A stretch of 64,000 bases of DNA from Comamonas thiooxydans. Lineage in GTDB: Bacteria > Pseudomonadota > Gammaproteobacteria > Burkholderiales > Burkholderiaceae_C. A program made the position numbers and the translations under genes. Below are positions 7,947 through 16,274 of this stretch, piece after piece; the stretch's first letter is position 1, and each line of letters opens with the position of its first letter. The stretch lies in the NCBI RefSeq assembly GCF_000964545.1, contig NZ_BBVD01000018.1:22994-86993 (forward strand). The letters run 5' to 3'. The notes beneath the pieces are model-generated. The model did no database searches. It saw only the letters and a program-made list of their open reading frames with translations, and had not been told where the DNA came from.

Positions 7947-10154
7947 ATGTCCTCTCGCACAACGACACGTTTTCGCCCTTCTCGCATCTCCTGCGCCATA
8001 CAGGCCGCACTTGCCACCACCGCTTTGGCTGTCCCGCTGTGGTCCCACGCTGTTGCCCCCATCGATGCGACCGGCAATGTGGTGAATTCCAATGGCGATG
8101 CCAGTAGCCTCCCCGCCTCTTCGGTCATTGACCATCCTTTCGAAGCTGGCGAGAAATCCATCATTGGAGGCTATGCCCAGTATGGCGGCAACGCCACAGC
8201 CAATAGCGTGACGGTGGGTGGTTCCTCAGCCAGCAGCGCCGTGCCAACAGGCTTTATGGGCACGATCGTCGGTGGCATGAGCGACGGCGGCAACGCGAAC
8301 AACAACAGCATCACACTGCAAGTGGGTGACTATGCAGGCGTCAAGGAAATCCTGGCCGGGCAAGTCATCAGCGGCACAGGAACTGCGTCAGGCAATAAAG
8401 TTGAAATTCACGGCATACAAAGCGATGCCTGGGTAGCTGGCGGCGTGGTCGATACCGGCACTGGCGGGGACGCCAACAACAATACCGTCATCATGCACAG
8501 CGGCACTGTGGGGAGCATCAACGGCGGTTCGGCCAACGGGCTGGGCAACGCGCGAGGCAACCACGTGGAAATCAACGGTGGCACAGTAAGCGGCCTATGG
8601 GATGAAGATGCCCAAACGCAGATACTGGGTGCCATCGTGGGCGCAGACGTTTTCCACGGCGCAGCCACGCAAAACACCATTTTGATCCGCGGCGGCACCA
8701 TCTCCGGCTTGATTGCTGGCGGCTATGTTGACGACGCCAAGGACTACGACCAGAACCGAGCCACGGGCAGCGTCACGCACAACACCATCACCATCGAGGG
8801 CAGCAGCGCCGACCTGCGCAATGCCTCGCTGTATGGCGGTTGGGGGGCCACTACCACAGGCGATCTGTTCACCGGCAACACCTTGAACCTGGTGAATGCC
8901 AAAGGCCTGTCGGTGCAGAACGTGGGCAACTTCGAGTTCCTGAACTTCTTCCTGCCAGAAAACACCCAGAACGGCGACACCATCCTGCACGTCACCGGCA
9001 CTGCTGACATCCAGGGCAGCACCATTGGCGTGAATGTGCAAGGCAACGCGCCGGTCATGGCTGTGGGAGACAAGGTCAAGCTGATCGAGGCTGGGACGCT
9101 GCTGGCAGATGCGTCAATCAAGACCCGTGCCTTACAGGGCTCCACCATCGAGTACGAGTTCGATACGAAGCAGGAAGGCAACACCCTGTCTTCCACCGTG
9201 ACCCGCAGAGGCGCTACGGAGTCTTCCAAGAGCCTGTCCGAGGGCTTTGTAGCTGGTGCAGCGGCATTAACGGCAGCGGCTGACTTTGCGGCGTCTCAGG
9301 GTACGGCTGCGGCAGTGAGCGCTGTCGCCAGCGCAGGCGGCAGCACGGGTGGTCAAAGCTTTGGTACCACAGGCGGTGGTTCGGTGCGCAACAACACCGG
9401 TTCACATGTGGATGTGCGCAGCTTCAACCTGGTAGCGGGTCTGGCCAAGGGCTTCAAGCAGGCCAACGGCGAGTTGACGCTGGGTGGCTTCTTTGAATAT
9501 GGCAATGGCAACTACTCGTCGTTCAACGACTTCTCCACGGGTGTAGCACGCGGCGACGGAAAAACCCGTTCCTACGGTCTGGGCATGATGGGGCATTACG
9601 CACTGGACAGCGGCATTTACATGGAAGGTTCGGTACGCACGGGCCGTGCTGAGCAGGATTACCAATCCAACGACCTGGTGCCAGGCACTCGGGTGAGCTA
9701 TGAATCCAAGACCCACTATGTAGGCACACACCTTGGTGCAGGCAAGGTCTGGCCCCTGAGCGACAGCCTGAACCTGGACACTTATGCCCACTACATCTGG
9801 CAGCGTCAGGGCGGTGACACGGTGCAGATGTCTTCAGGCGAGACCCTGGCCTTTGATGCAGTCACATCACAGCGCGTGCGCCTGGGGGGCCGCCTGACCA
9901 AGAGTCTGAGCACAGCCATCAGCACCTATGTGGGCGCTGGCTATGAGAATGAATTGGACGGCAAGGCCAAGGCCACGACCAATGGCATGCCCATCGAATC
10001 GCCCAGCATGAAGGGGGCCAGCGGCTTGGTCGAGCTGGGTCTGAACGTGCGCCCGCTCAAGAACAAGGCTCTGCTGGTAGGCATAGGCCTGCAGGGCTAC
10101 TTTGGGCAAAAAGAAGGCGTGACTGGTAGCTTGCAGATCGGCTACAAGTTCTAA
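7947..10154 (+). CDS. Autotransporter (type Va) outer-membrane protein
   Basis: ATG 7947 (735 residues) is preferred over an upstream TTG because it starts a long basic signal sequence ending in LWSHAVAP. Residues 60-370 are a Gly/Asn/Ser/Thr-rich passenger with repeated short units of the type NNNSITLQVG, NNNTVIMHSG and HNTITIEGSS, consistent with a beta-helix. A linker rich in Ala/Gly/Ser follows (about 420-480). The last 260 residues form an outer-membrane beta-barrel (LAKGFKQANGELTLGGFFEY) ending in the typical aromatic C-terminus (QIGYKF). The passenger is short and its activity is unknown. No protease or adhesin motif was recognised. Confidence 0.8.
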   Translation: MSSRTTTRFRPSRISCAIQAALATTALAVPLWSHAVAPIDATGNVVNSNGDASSLPASSVIDHPFEAGEKSIIGGYAQYGGNATANSVTVGGSSASSAVPTGFMGTIVGGMSDGGNANNNSITLQVGDYAGVKEILAGQVISGTGTASGNKVEIHGIQSDAWVAGGVVDTGTGGDANNNTVIMHSGTVGSINGGSANGLGNARGNHVEINGGTVSGLWDEDAQTQILGAIVGADVFHGAATQNTILIRGGTISGLIAGGYVDDAKDYDQNRATGSVTHNTITIEGSSADLRNASLYGGWGATTTGDLFTGNTLNLVNAKGLSVQNVGNFEFLNFFLPENTQNGDTILHVTGTADIQGSTIGVNVQGNAPVMAVGDKVKLIEAGTLLADASIKTRALQGSTIEYEFDTKQEGNTLSSTVTRRGATESSKSLSEGFVAGAAALTAAADFAASQGTAAAVSAVASAGGSTGGQSFGTTGGGSVRNNTGSHVDVRSFNLVAGLAKGFKQANGELTLGGFFEYGNGNYSSFNDFSTGVARGDGKTRSYGLGMMGHYALDSGIYMEGSVRTGRAEQDYQSNDLVPGTRVSYESKTHYVGTHLGAGKVWPLSDSLNLDTYAHYIWQRQGGDTVQMSSGETLAFDAVTSQRVRLGGRLTKSLSTAISTYVGAGYENELDGKAKATTNGMPIESPSMKGASGLVELGLNVRPLKNKALLVGIGLQGYFGQKEGVTGSLQIGYKF

Positions 10155-10160
10155 AAGAAT

Positions 10161-10190
10161 GCGGATGGCCGCTTTGGTGTGGCCATCCGC
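10161..10190. terminator. Perfect 10-bp stem-loop after the autotransporter gene
   Basis: GCGGATGGCC (10161-10170) pairs with GGCCATCCGC (10181-10190) around a 10-base loop, 6 bases after the stop codon. The position fits a terminator, but no T run follows on the plus strand. On the minus strand ATTCTTTT follows the hairpin. Confidence 0.5.
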
Positions 10191-10660
10191 AAACCTGTTC
10201 TGGCCTGATCCCGAATACTGGCTGGCGGGATTAGGCTGATTCCAGCCATCCAGCTCAGAGTTACCTATGGCAGCTGAGACACAAAGCGGGCATGACGAAG
10301 ACGCCTGATTGGAATTCAGGCCTGCCAAGACCTTGAAAAGGTAGGCTTGAAACAAAATGAATGACCACATGCGCCGCCTAACGCATGCTCTCGGTGAGGA
10401 TGGGGAGTTTAAGCAATGTTCATGGGCCAGCGGTGGTGAGGGCTAGACGGGTCACCTCATCACCCGATCGCGGCCTGCAGCAATCGCCCCCCGAGCCTGC
10501 CATCCCTCCGGTTCTGAACATTTCACCTTATGCCTTGAATTGCGCCATAGGCCTGCACATATGACTGTGTTTGTGCACAGCACAGAACGCTCAATTTAGC
10601 CCGTTCTGTACAAAGCCCAGCAATGTCGCTCACTATTATCGAACTGTTATTCGTTATCGA
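10191..10660. other. Non-coding spacer between autotransporter and ABC-three-component operon
   Basis: No convincing gene is seen here. The last part carries two direct copies of TTATCGAA (10636-10643 and 10654-10661), 18 bases apart; the second covers the first base of the ATG at 10661. This may be an operator. The composition differs on either side of the spacer, so it probably marks the boundary between the element core and the inserted defence block. Confidence 0.35.
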
Positions 10661-11797
10661 ATGAGCGGTTTGCTTTACAAGCAACCATTTGTATCAAACA
10701 ATGCACACAAACTAGACACCGCACGGTACATTTACGCAGCCGCCGATGAGGGAGGACCGCTTGCGTACAGAGTTGATCTCTACAAATCTCGTTTACCAAA
10801 CCACGTTATCACTGCTTCCCTCAAAAGCGGTGGTCGTTGGCATTCTCATGTCGCCTCGCGACTAATCGAAACCGTGTTCCATACTGCATATGGCCCATTT
10901 GATGGGAACAGTTGGGAGCGGTTGTGCCAATTGGTCTTCAAGCGCAAGTTCTCCGATGACGGCTACATCCACATACCAGCAACCCCTGGCGACTACGGTC
11001 TTGAAGGGTTCACCAAGACCACGGGATGCGGGTTTCAGTGCTATTGCCCAGACAGGGTTTATCCGACGAAAGACTTGCACGAAAAGCAGCGAGACAAGGT
11101 CACAACGGACCTTAAGAAACTTCAGAGCAATGAAACGGACCTACTGAAAATTCTGGGCACGACCAAGTTACGGCGATGGCATCTAGTGACGCCGACCATC
11201 GCGCACAACGATCTCATCAAACATGCCCAGACAAAAGAGGCCGAGGTCCGGAACTGGAATCTGTCGATCATCGCTCCGGACTTCCAAGTTTTAATACACG
11301 ACGCGGACCACTACGCGACCGAGATTCGAGACATGCAGGCTGCAGTCGGCAATTCGCTCGATTTCGGTGGCATAGCCACGGTTCTGCCTGAACTGAACGA
11401 TAAGTCAGAGGTTTACGAGCAGAACGTCTTGCGCAAGACGCGAGCACGACTGGCGAATGTCGCGTCTGACAAGCTAGAAAACAAGGTCAGCCGCCTCTAC
11501 GCAAAAACGCTGCGAGAGTTCCTCGCGCACGGCCCCCACCTTAAGCAGATTAACGATACAGCACCTACTCTTCATTCGAGGTTGGTGCGACTCATCAATG
11601 GCTACGAAACGAACATTGGAGAGACATGCGACACCTGGGAAGGTACACCTCAGGAACTGACAGAGAAGATTCGCACGGGCCTCACAGAGCGAATCGTCAA
11701 GGAACTCTCGCCCTCCATCGATGAGACTGGTGCAGCACACATCGCCCAGATGATCGTCGCACGGTGGATAGCCGTTTGCGAGGTTGACTATGACTGA
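10661..11797 (+). CDS. ABC-three-component-like system effector with REase-like N-terminal domain
   Basis: A 378-residue protein from ATG 10661; a TTG at 10571 is an alternative. SWERLCQLVFKRKF (84-97) followed by PGDYGLEGF (109-117) and GCGFQCYCPD (122-131) has the layout of a restriction-endonuclease fold: helix Glu86, then Asp111, Glu115, then Gln126-x-Tyr128 where Q-x-K is common. The C-terminal half is helical and not recognised. The gene overlaps the next by 8 bases, and that one overlaps the ATPase by 4, so all three are translationally coupled. This order (effector, small winged-helix middle component, Rad50-like ABC ATPase) is that of ABC-three-component conflict systems. The effector role is inferred. 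Confidence 0.55.
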   Translation: MSGLLYKQPFVSNNAHKLDTARYIYAAADEGGPLAYRVDLYKSRLPNHVITASLKSGGRWHSHVASRLIETVFHTAYGPFDGNSWERLCQLVFKRKFSDDGYIHIPATPGDYGLEGFTKTTGCGFQCYCPDRVYPTKDLHEKQRDKVTTDLKKLQSNETDLLKILGTTKLRRWHLVTPTIAHNDLIKHAQTKEAEVRNWNLSIIAPDFQVLIHDADHYATEIRDMQAAVGNSLDFGGIATVLPELNDKSEVYEQNVLRKTRARLANVASDKLENKVSRLYAKTLREFLAHGPHLKQINDTAPTLHSRLVRLINGYETNIGETCDTWEGTPQELTEKIRTGLTERIVKELSPSIDETGAAHIAQMIVARWIAVCEVDYD

Positions 11798-12263
11798 GGC
11801 AGTCATTCAGCAGCCTCGGCGTCTACGTTTCGTCCGGCGGCCTTCACCGGTTCTCGTTGAGCATCGGCCGCTGTACAAGATCACCCAATTGCTCTTGGTT
11901 CTGCACATGTCTTCTCGTGGAGGGAAGTCAACGTTGCCACGTCTACATCTGTTTAACTGGGCATTGAAAAGTACCGAGCGCATTCAGAAACTGGTAGAGG
12001 CAGCCAAGTCAAAGGCACTCAGCATGACTGCCTGGGGCTTCGACCCAGCACTAGCCATTGCCATTGGGTTTGCTGTAGCCGAAAACTTGGTCGAGCCAAC
12101 CTCTACCGGGTACCAACTGACCGAAAAAGGCCGTTCCTTCATTACGGAGGTTTTGAAGGAAGCTAGTGCCTTTGCCCCCGAGCGAAAGCTTCTGGCGGAG
12201 ATTGGCAAGGACATCACTGAAGCCATGGTCGAAAAAGTCGCAAAGGGATGGGAGTCGGCATGA
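11790..12263 (+). CDS. ABC-three-component-like system middle component (winged helix)
   Basis: A 157-residue protein starting at ATG 11790, inside the end of the upstream gene (stop 11795-11797). Residues about 25-60 (PLYKITQLLLVLHMSSRGGK, then LPRLHLFNWALK) and the segment GYQLTEKGRSFITEVL look like a winged-helix domain with a C-terminal recognition-wing region. Middle components of ABC-three-component systems are small proteins of this size that link ATPase and effector. The assignment rests mainly on size, predicted fold and gene order rather than on a conserved motif. Confidence 0.55.
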   Translation: MTEAVIQQPRRLRFVRRPSPVLVEHRPLYKITQLLLVLHMSSRGGKSTLPRLHLFNWALKSTERIQKLVEAAKSKALSMTAWGFDPALAIAIGFAVAENLVEPTSTGYQLTEKGRSFITEVLKEASAFAPERKLLAEIGKDITEAMVEKVAKGWESA

Positions 12264-14314
12264 AAATCAAGGCCGTGAAACTAAGAATTTCAACCGCCCA
12301 AGGCGAATACGGGTTCAAGTTTGAGTTCAGTCGCAACTTAACCGTCATCCGAGGCAGCAACTCGAGCGGAAAGAGCACCTTCTACAACACCCTGCTGTAC
12401 GGCTTGGGCATGGAAGAACTCATCGGTGGGAAGGGCGAAAAGGTGTTGCCCTACGCAGTCAAAGACTACTTCGTACAAGGCGAGCACAGCGTCACGGTAG
12501 ACAGCTCCGAGGTCCTTGTCGAGTTGGAAAACTCCTCAGGACGTAGCGTCACGCTGCGTCGATCAATTCGTGACTCGGTACGCCAGGTCAAACTCGTGGA
12601 AATTTTCGAGGGAGCTCACCTTACTGAAGACATCGAGCTCAGCACACCACAACCGACCTACCTTTTTGACGCTGGCAGTGCTCAGAAGCAAGAAGGGTAC
12701 TTCCAGTTTCTCGAAAGGTTCATGGGTTACCAACTGCCTCAAGTCCCAACAACAAACGGCGGTATGGCAAAGCTGTACCTGCAGACGATCTTCGCCGCCC
12801 TTGCTGTGGAGCAGAAACGTGGGTGGACCGACTACATCGCCAACATCCCCTTCTTCGGAATTCGCGATCCCCGGATACGAGTCACGGAATTCCTGCTCGG
12901 ACTTGGAGTGTTCGAACGACAGGCCAAGCGTGCAGAGCTAGATGCTGCCTCTATGTCGATTGACGCGGACTGGCGCAAAACCTACGACACCTTTCGGCAG
13001 GCTGCCACGGCGAACAATATCCTCATTGAAGGGCTGTCACCAACTCCCGTATCGACGCTCGATCCAACAACAGTCCTACTCCTCAAGTCCGATGGAAGGA
13101 CAAAAATCTCTCTGCAAGAACAGGTGAGCAAGCTGCGCGGGGAACATGCAAGGCTCGGGGAGAAGGCTGAGGCCTACGGCAAGGCCACGGGCGCAGAAGC
13201 GCTTCAAGAGCTTGAGACGACCTCTGCTGAGCTCCAGCGGCTCAGTGTGCTGCATGAACGCGCGACAACGAACCTAACGCTACAGAAGGCCGCCCTGGAT
13301 GAGATACGCCTTCTTTTGGCCGCCGCCAACGAAGACATTGAGCGCAACAAGACGGCGCAGAAGCTGCGCAACCTGGGTGCTCAGATGGAGTTGGAGGTCG
13401 CAACAGACCACTGTCCAACCTGCCATCAAGAAGTCGACGACACCCTGTTGCTTGGAATCGTGACGGGGCCGCAAATGGACCTTGAGACCAACATCGCGTA
13501 TTTGGACAGTCAGCGCAAGATGCTGCAGAGCCAGATTAATGGTGCAGTCGAGGAGATTCGTCAGTCCGAGATTGCTGTCACCAACATAGGAGCTCGTCTG
13601 GCTGCGACTCATGACTACCGCAACTCACTACGCGGAGATGTGAGCACCGGCGTTGCCGAGTCGCGCGCCATCGTTCGGCGACAGATTCAAATTGAGCTTG
13701 AGCTGTCAAACCTGCAGGCGCTCGAAGTGCAGGCTGAAGCGCTGGTAGCCAAATTTAAAGAGATTGCGGATCGCTTAGCGGCAAATCAAGTCGCGAGGCG
13801 CGCCCTCCCGAAGGATACTTACAGCAGCACTGACGTCGCCAGGATTTCTCTCTTCGAAAAGAACTTCAGAGCCAATGCCAGTTCGTTTGGTTACGAGAGC
13901 GCGGACATAGCGAATATCCGCATAAGCCTCGACACCCTGACGCCAATCCTTTCTGAGCTGGAACTACGCGAAATTCGCATGAAGGTTCAGACGAGCCTTA
14001 CCGCAGACTCAAGTGCTAGTGACTTCGTCCGCTTGATCTGGAGCTATCTACTGGCTTTGTATCAAACATCAACGACCCGCGGATACGAAGGACATCACCC
14101 TGGACTCTTACTCATGGATGAGCCCGGCCAGCATTCAATGAGGCCTGCTAGTCAGCGCTCTTTGCTCCAGTTGCTCATTGCGCAGAAAGGCCTTCAGGCC
14201 ATCGTTGCGGCATCATTCGATGAAAACGAGTCAGTATTCATGGAGGCGACTACTGGGCTCGATTTCAAGCTGATCCAATGGGAAGGTAAGGTCATTCAAC
14301 CGATGGTGTCGTAG
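12260..14314 (+). CDS. Rad50/SMC-like ABC ATPase of the ABC-three-component-like system
   Basis: A 684-residue protein. ATG 12260 overlaps the preceding stop (ATGA) and has GGGAG upstream. Walker A is GSNSSGKST (32-40). A long coiled-coil middle region carries a zinc hook CPTCHQ at about residue 384-389. Near the C-terminus lies a Walker B LLLMDEPGQ (about 614-622). This is the layout of Rad50/RecN-type ATPases, which dimerise around DNA ends. In defence systems they act as sensors that license a nuclease effector. Here the effector candidate is the first gene of the operon. Confidence 0.75.
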   Translation: MKIKAVKLRISTAQGEYGFKFEFSRNLTVIRGSNSSGKSTFYNTLLYGLGMEELIGGKGEKVLPYAVKDYFVQGEHSVTVDSSEVLVELENSSGRSVTLRRSIRDSVRQVKLVEIFEGAHLTEDIELSTPQPTYLFDAGSAQKQEGYFQFLERFMGYQLPQVPTTNGGMAKLYLQTIFAALAVEQKRGWTDYIANIPFFGIRDPRIRVTEFLLGLGVFERQAKRAELDAASMSIDADWRKTYDTFRQAATANNILIEGLSPTPVSTLDPTTVLLLKSDGRTKISLQEQVSKLRGEHARLGEKAEAYGKATGAEALQELETTSAELQRLSVLHERATTNLTLQKAALDEIRLLLAAANEDIERNKTAQKLRNLGAQMELEVATDHCPTCHQEVDDTLLLGIVTGPQMDLETNIAYLDSQRKMLQSQINGAVEEIRQSEIAVTNIGARLAATHDYRNSLRGDVSTGVAESRAIVRRQIQIELELSNLQALEVQAEALVAKFKEIADRLAANQVARRALPKDTYSSTDVARISLFEKNFRANASSFGYESADIANIRISLDTLTPILSELELREIRMKVQTSLTADSSASDFVRLIWSYLLALYQTSTTRGYEGHHPGLLLMDEPGQHSMRPASQRSLLQLLIAQKGLQAIVAASFDENESVFMEATTGLDFKLIQWEGKVIQPMVS

Positions 14315-14489
14315 CAAGGCCCTGTACATGGAGTCTTGCTATGGGACAGATGTGAGCTAGTCAGAGCACCCACCGATCATCGCGCACTAAAGCCAATGCT
14401 TGTGAAGCACTTTCCGTGCAGCGAGGAAGTATGAAGTATGCCCAGGTTGATCCTGAGCCCAACGACACTAAAACTAAGAGGGAGGAACA

Positions 14490-16274
14490 ATGCGCATCTG
14501 CCGCATCACCGTTGAGAACTTCGCAAACTTCAAGCATGTCGACTTCGAGACTGACGGCAGCTTAGTCATCGTCGGAGAGAACAAGGTAGGTAAGAGTAAC
14601 CTGCTGCGTGCTCTGAGGCTCGTGCTTGACCCGCTGCTTCCAGACCGTGAGAGGCAGCTAGGTCTCGAGCACTTCTGGGATGGCCTTGGGGAGAACAAGC
14701 TGGGTGCCACGGTCAGGGTGACCGTGGAACTCACTGACTTTGAGGAAGACGACAACCTGCTAGCCGTTCTCGCCGGCAGCTTGGTCGATACCAACTCCCC
14801 GGTGGTCGCGCGCCTCACATACCTGTACCGACCAAAAGCCGAACTTGAGGGTACCTCACCTGAGAGTATGGCTGACTACGAGTTTCTAGTCTTCGGAGGA
14901 ACTGACGAAGACAATGCGTTCACTGCGGCTCAGCGGCGTGAACTGCCCATGGACTATCTCTTCGCTCTGCGTGATGCGGAAGGCGACCTGCTGAACTGGA
15001 GGCGTTCGCCGCTTCGCCCCATCATCGAGGAGTTAGCTTCCAGCTTGGACGAGGAAACACGGGAGGAACTACAAACACAGGTCAGCGATGCTCAGAAGTC
15101 CCTGGCCCAGCGTCCCGAAGTCGCCGAGGCGGCCGCCAAGGTCTCGGGGCGTCTCAAGGAAATGGTAGGTCCAGAACATGCCGTTGCGCTGACGCTCGGA
15201 GTAACGCCGACCAATGTCGATGTGTTGCTGAGGAGTTTGAGGCTTCTGATTGACGGAGGCGCCCGCGGCATCGGGGACGCAAGCCTAGGAACCGCAAACC
15301 TGCTATTTCTAGCGCTCAAAGGCTTGGAACTAGAGCGGACGGTAGAGGCCGGTGAGCGCAGCCACACGTTCCTGGCCATCGACGAGCCAGAAGCCCATCT
15401 GCACCCGCACGTCCAACGACTTGTGTATCGGCATTACCTCGGTGAAGCGGAAACAACTCTAGAAAACGTCACCACTATCTTGACGACGCACTCACCGCAC
15501 ATCGCTAGCGTCGCGCCGTTACGCTCCATTGTGCTGCTGCGTGACGAGCATCATGAACCGGCTACCGTCATCACGTCGGCGGCTGAGGTTGAGCTCACGG
15601 AGGACGAAGAAGATGACCTCCAGCGATACATTGATGTGACCCGGGGAGAGCTTTTCTTCGCGCGCGGAATCATCTTCGTCGAAGGCGACGCAGAGCGATT
15701 CCTCATCCCAGCGTACGCAGATAAGTTGGGAATTGACCTTGATGCACTAGGCGTGACGATTTGCTCTGTCGCCAGTGCCAACTTCCTCCCGTACGTGAAA
15801 CTGGTCGGACCCGATGCTCTAAACATCCCCTTTGTGGTCATAACCGACCTAGACCCGCGGGAGGGCGACACGCCACTCGCCGACCTCCGTGTGCGGAACA
15901 TCCTGAAAGTGTGGATGGATGAGCAGGATATCGAGGACGTTGTCGAAGACCTTCTCGAACAGGCCGAAGGTGAAGGAATCTTCGTTAACGACATGACACT
16001 GGAAGTCGAGCTTTTCAAAGCGGGAATGGGTCCAGCCATGGCCACGGTGCTGTCTAAACACGCGAACTCCTGGGGAGCGCAGCGCAAGGCGTGGATGAAC
16101 GCCTGGATAGCGGCTCCCACAATCCTGGATGAGAAAAAACTTCTTGGTTGGGTAGAAGAAGTGGGCAAAGGTAGATTCGCCCAAGCCCTGGCCGGGCATG
16201 TCAATGCTGCGTATTGCCCCGACTACATCAAGAGGACGCTGGAGTATGTCAAGAATGGCTTCACATCGCTCTAG
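14490..16274 (+). CDS. gajA: Gabija defence protein GajA (OLD-family ATPase/TOPRIM nuclease)
   Basis: A 594-residue protein with GGGAGG before ATG 14490. Walker A GENKVGKSN (29-37) and Walker B TFLAIDEPEAHLHPH (293-307) form the ABC-type ATPase. LTTHSPHIA (331-339) is the H-loop region. The C-terminal TOPRIM domain shows IIFVEGDAERFL (394-405) with the conserved Glu, and ITDLDPREGD (451-460) with the Asp-x-Asp pair. GajA nicks DNA and forms a complex with the helicase GajB. The length is close to known GajA. The stop overlaps the start of the helicase gene. Gabija is the best reading; a generic OLD-helicase pair is the alternative. Confidence 0.85.
   Translation: MRICRITVENFANFKHVDFETDGSLVIVGENKVGKSNLLRALRLVLDPLLPDRERQLGLEHFWDGLGENKLGATVRVTVELTDFEEDDNLLAVLAGSLVDTNSPVVARLTYLYRPKAELEGTSPESMADYEFLVFGGTDEDNAFTAAQRRELPMDYLFALRDAEGDLLNWRRSPLRPIIEELASSLDEETREELQTQVSDAQKSLAQRPEVAEAAAKVSGRLKEMVGPEHAVALTLGVTPTNVDVLLRSLRLLIDGGARGIGDASLGTANLLFLALKGLELERTVEAGERSHTFLAIDEPEAHLHPHVQRLVYRHYLGEAETTLENVTTILTTHSPHIASVAPLRSIVLLRDEHHEPATVITSAAEVELTEDEEDDLQRYIDVTRGELFFARGIIFVEGDAERFLIPAYADKLGIDLDALGVTICSVASANFLPYVKLVGPDALNIPFVVITDLDPREGDTPLADLRVRNILKVWMDEQDIEDVVEDLLEQAEGEGIFVNDMTLEVELFKAGMGPAMATVLSKHANSWGAQRKAWMNAWIAAPTILDEKKLLGWVEEVGKGRFAQALAGHVNAAYCPDYIKRTLEYVKNGFTSL

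Noticed and set aside
10191..10660. Possible CRISPR array or attachment site in the spacer before the defence block
   Set aside because: No regularly spaced repeats of CRISPR length occur anywhere in the window, and no direct repeat matching the integrase side was seen.
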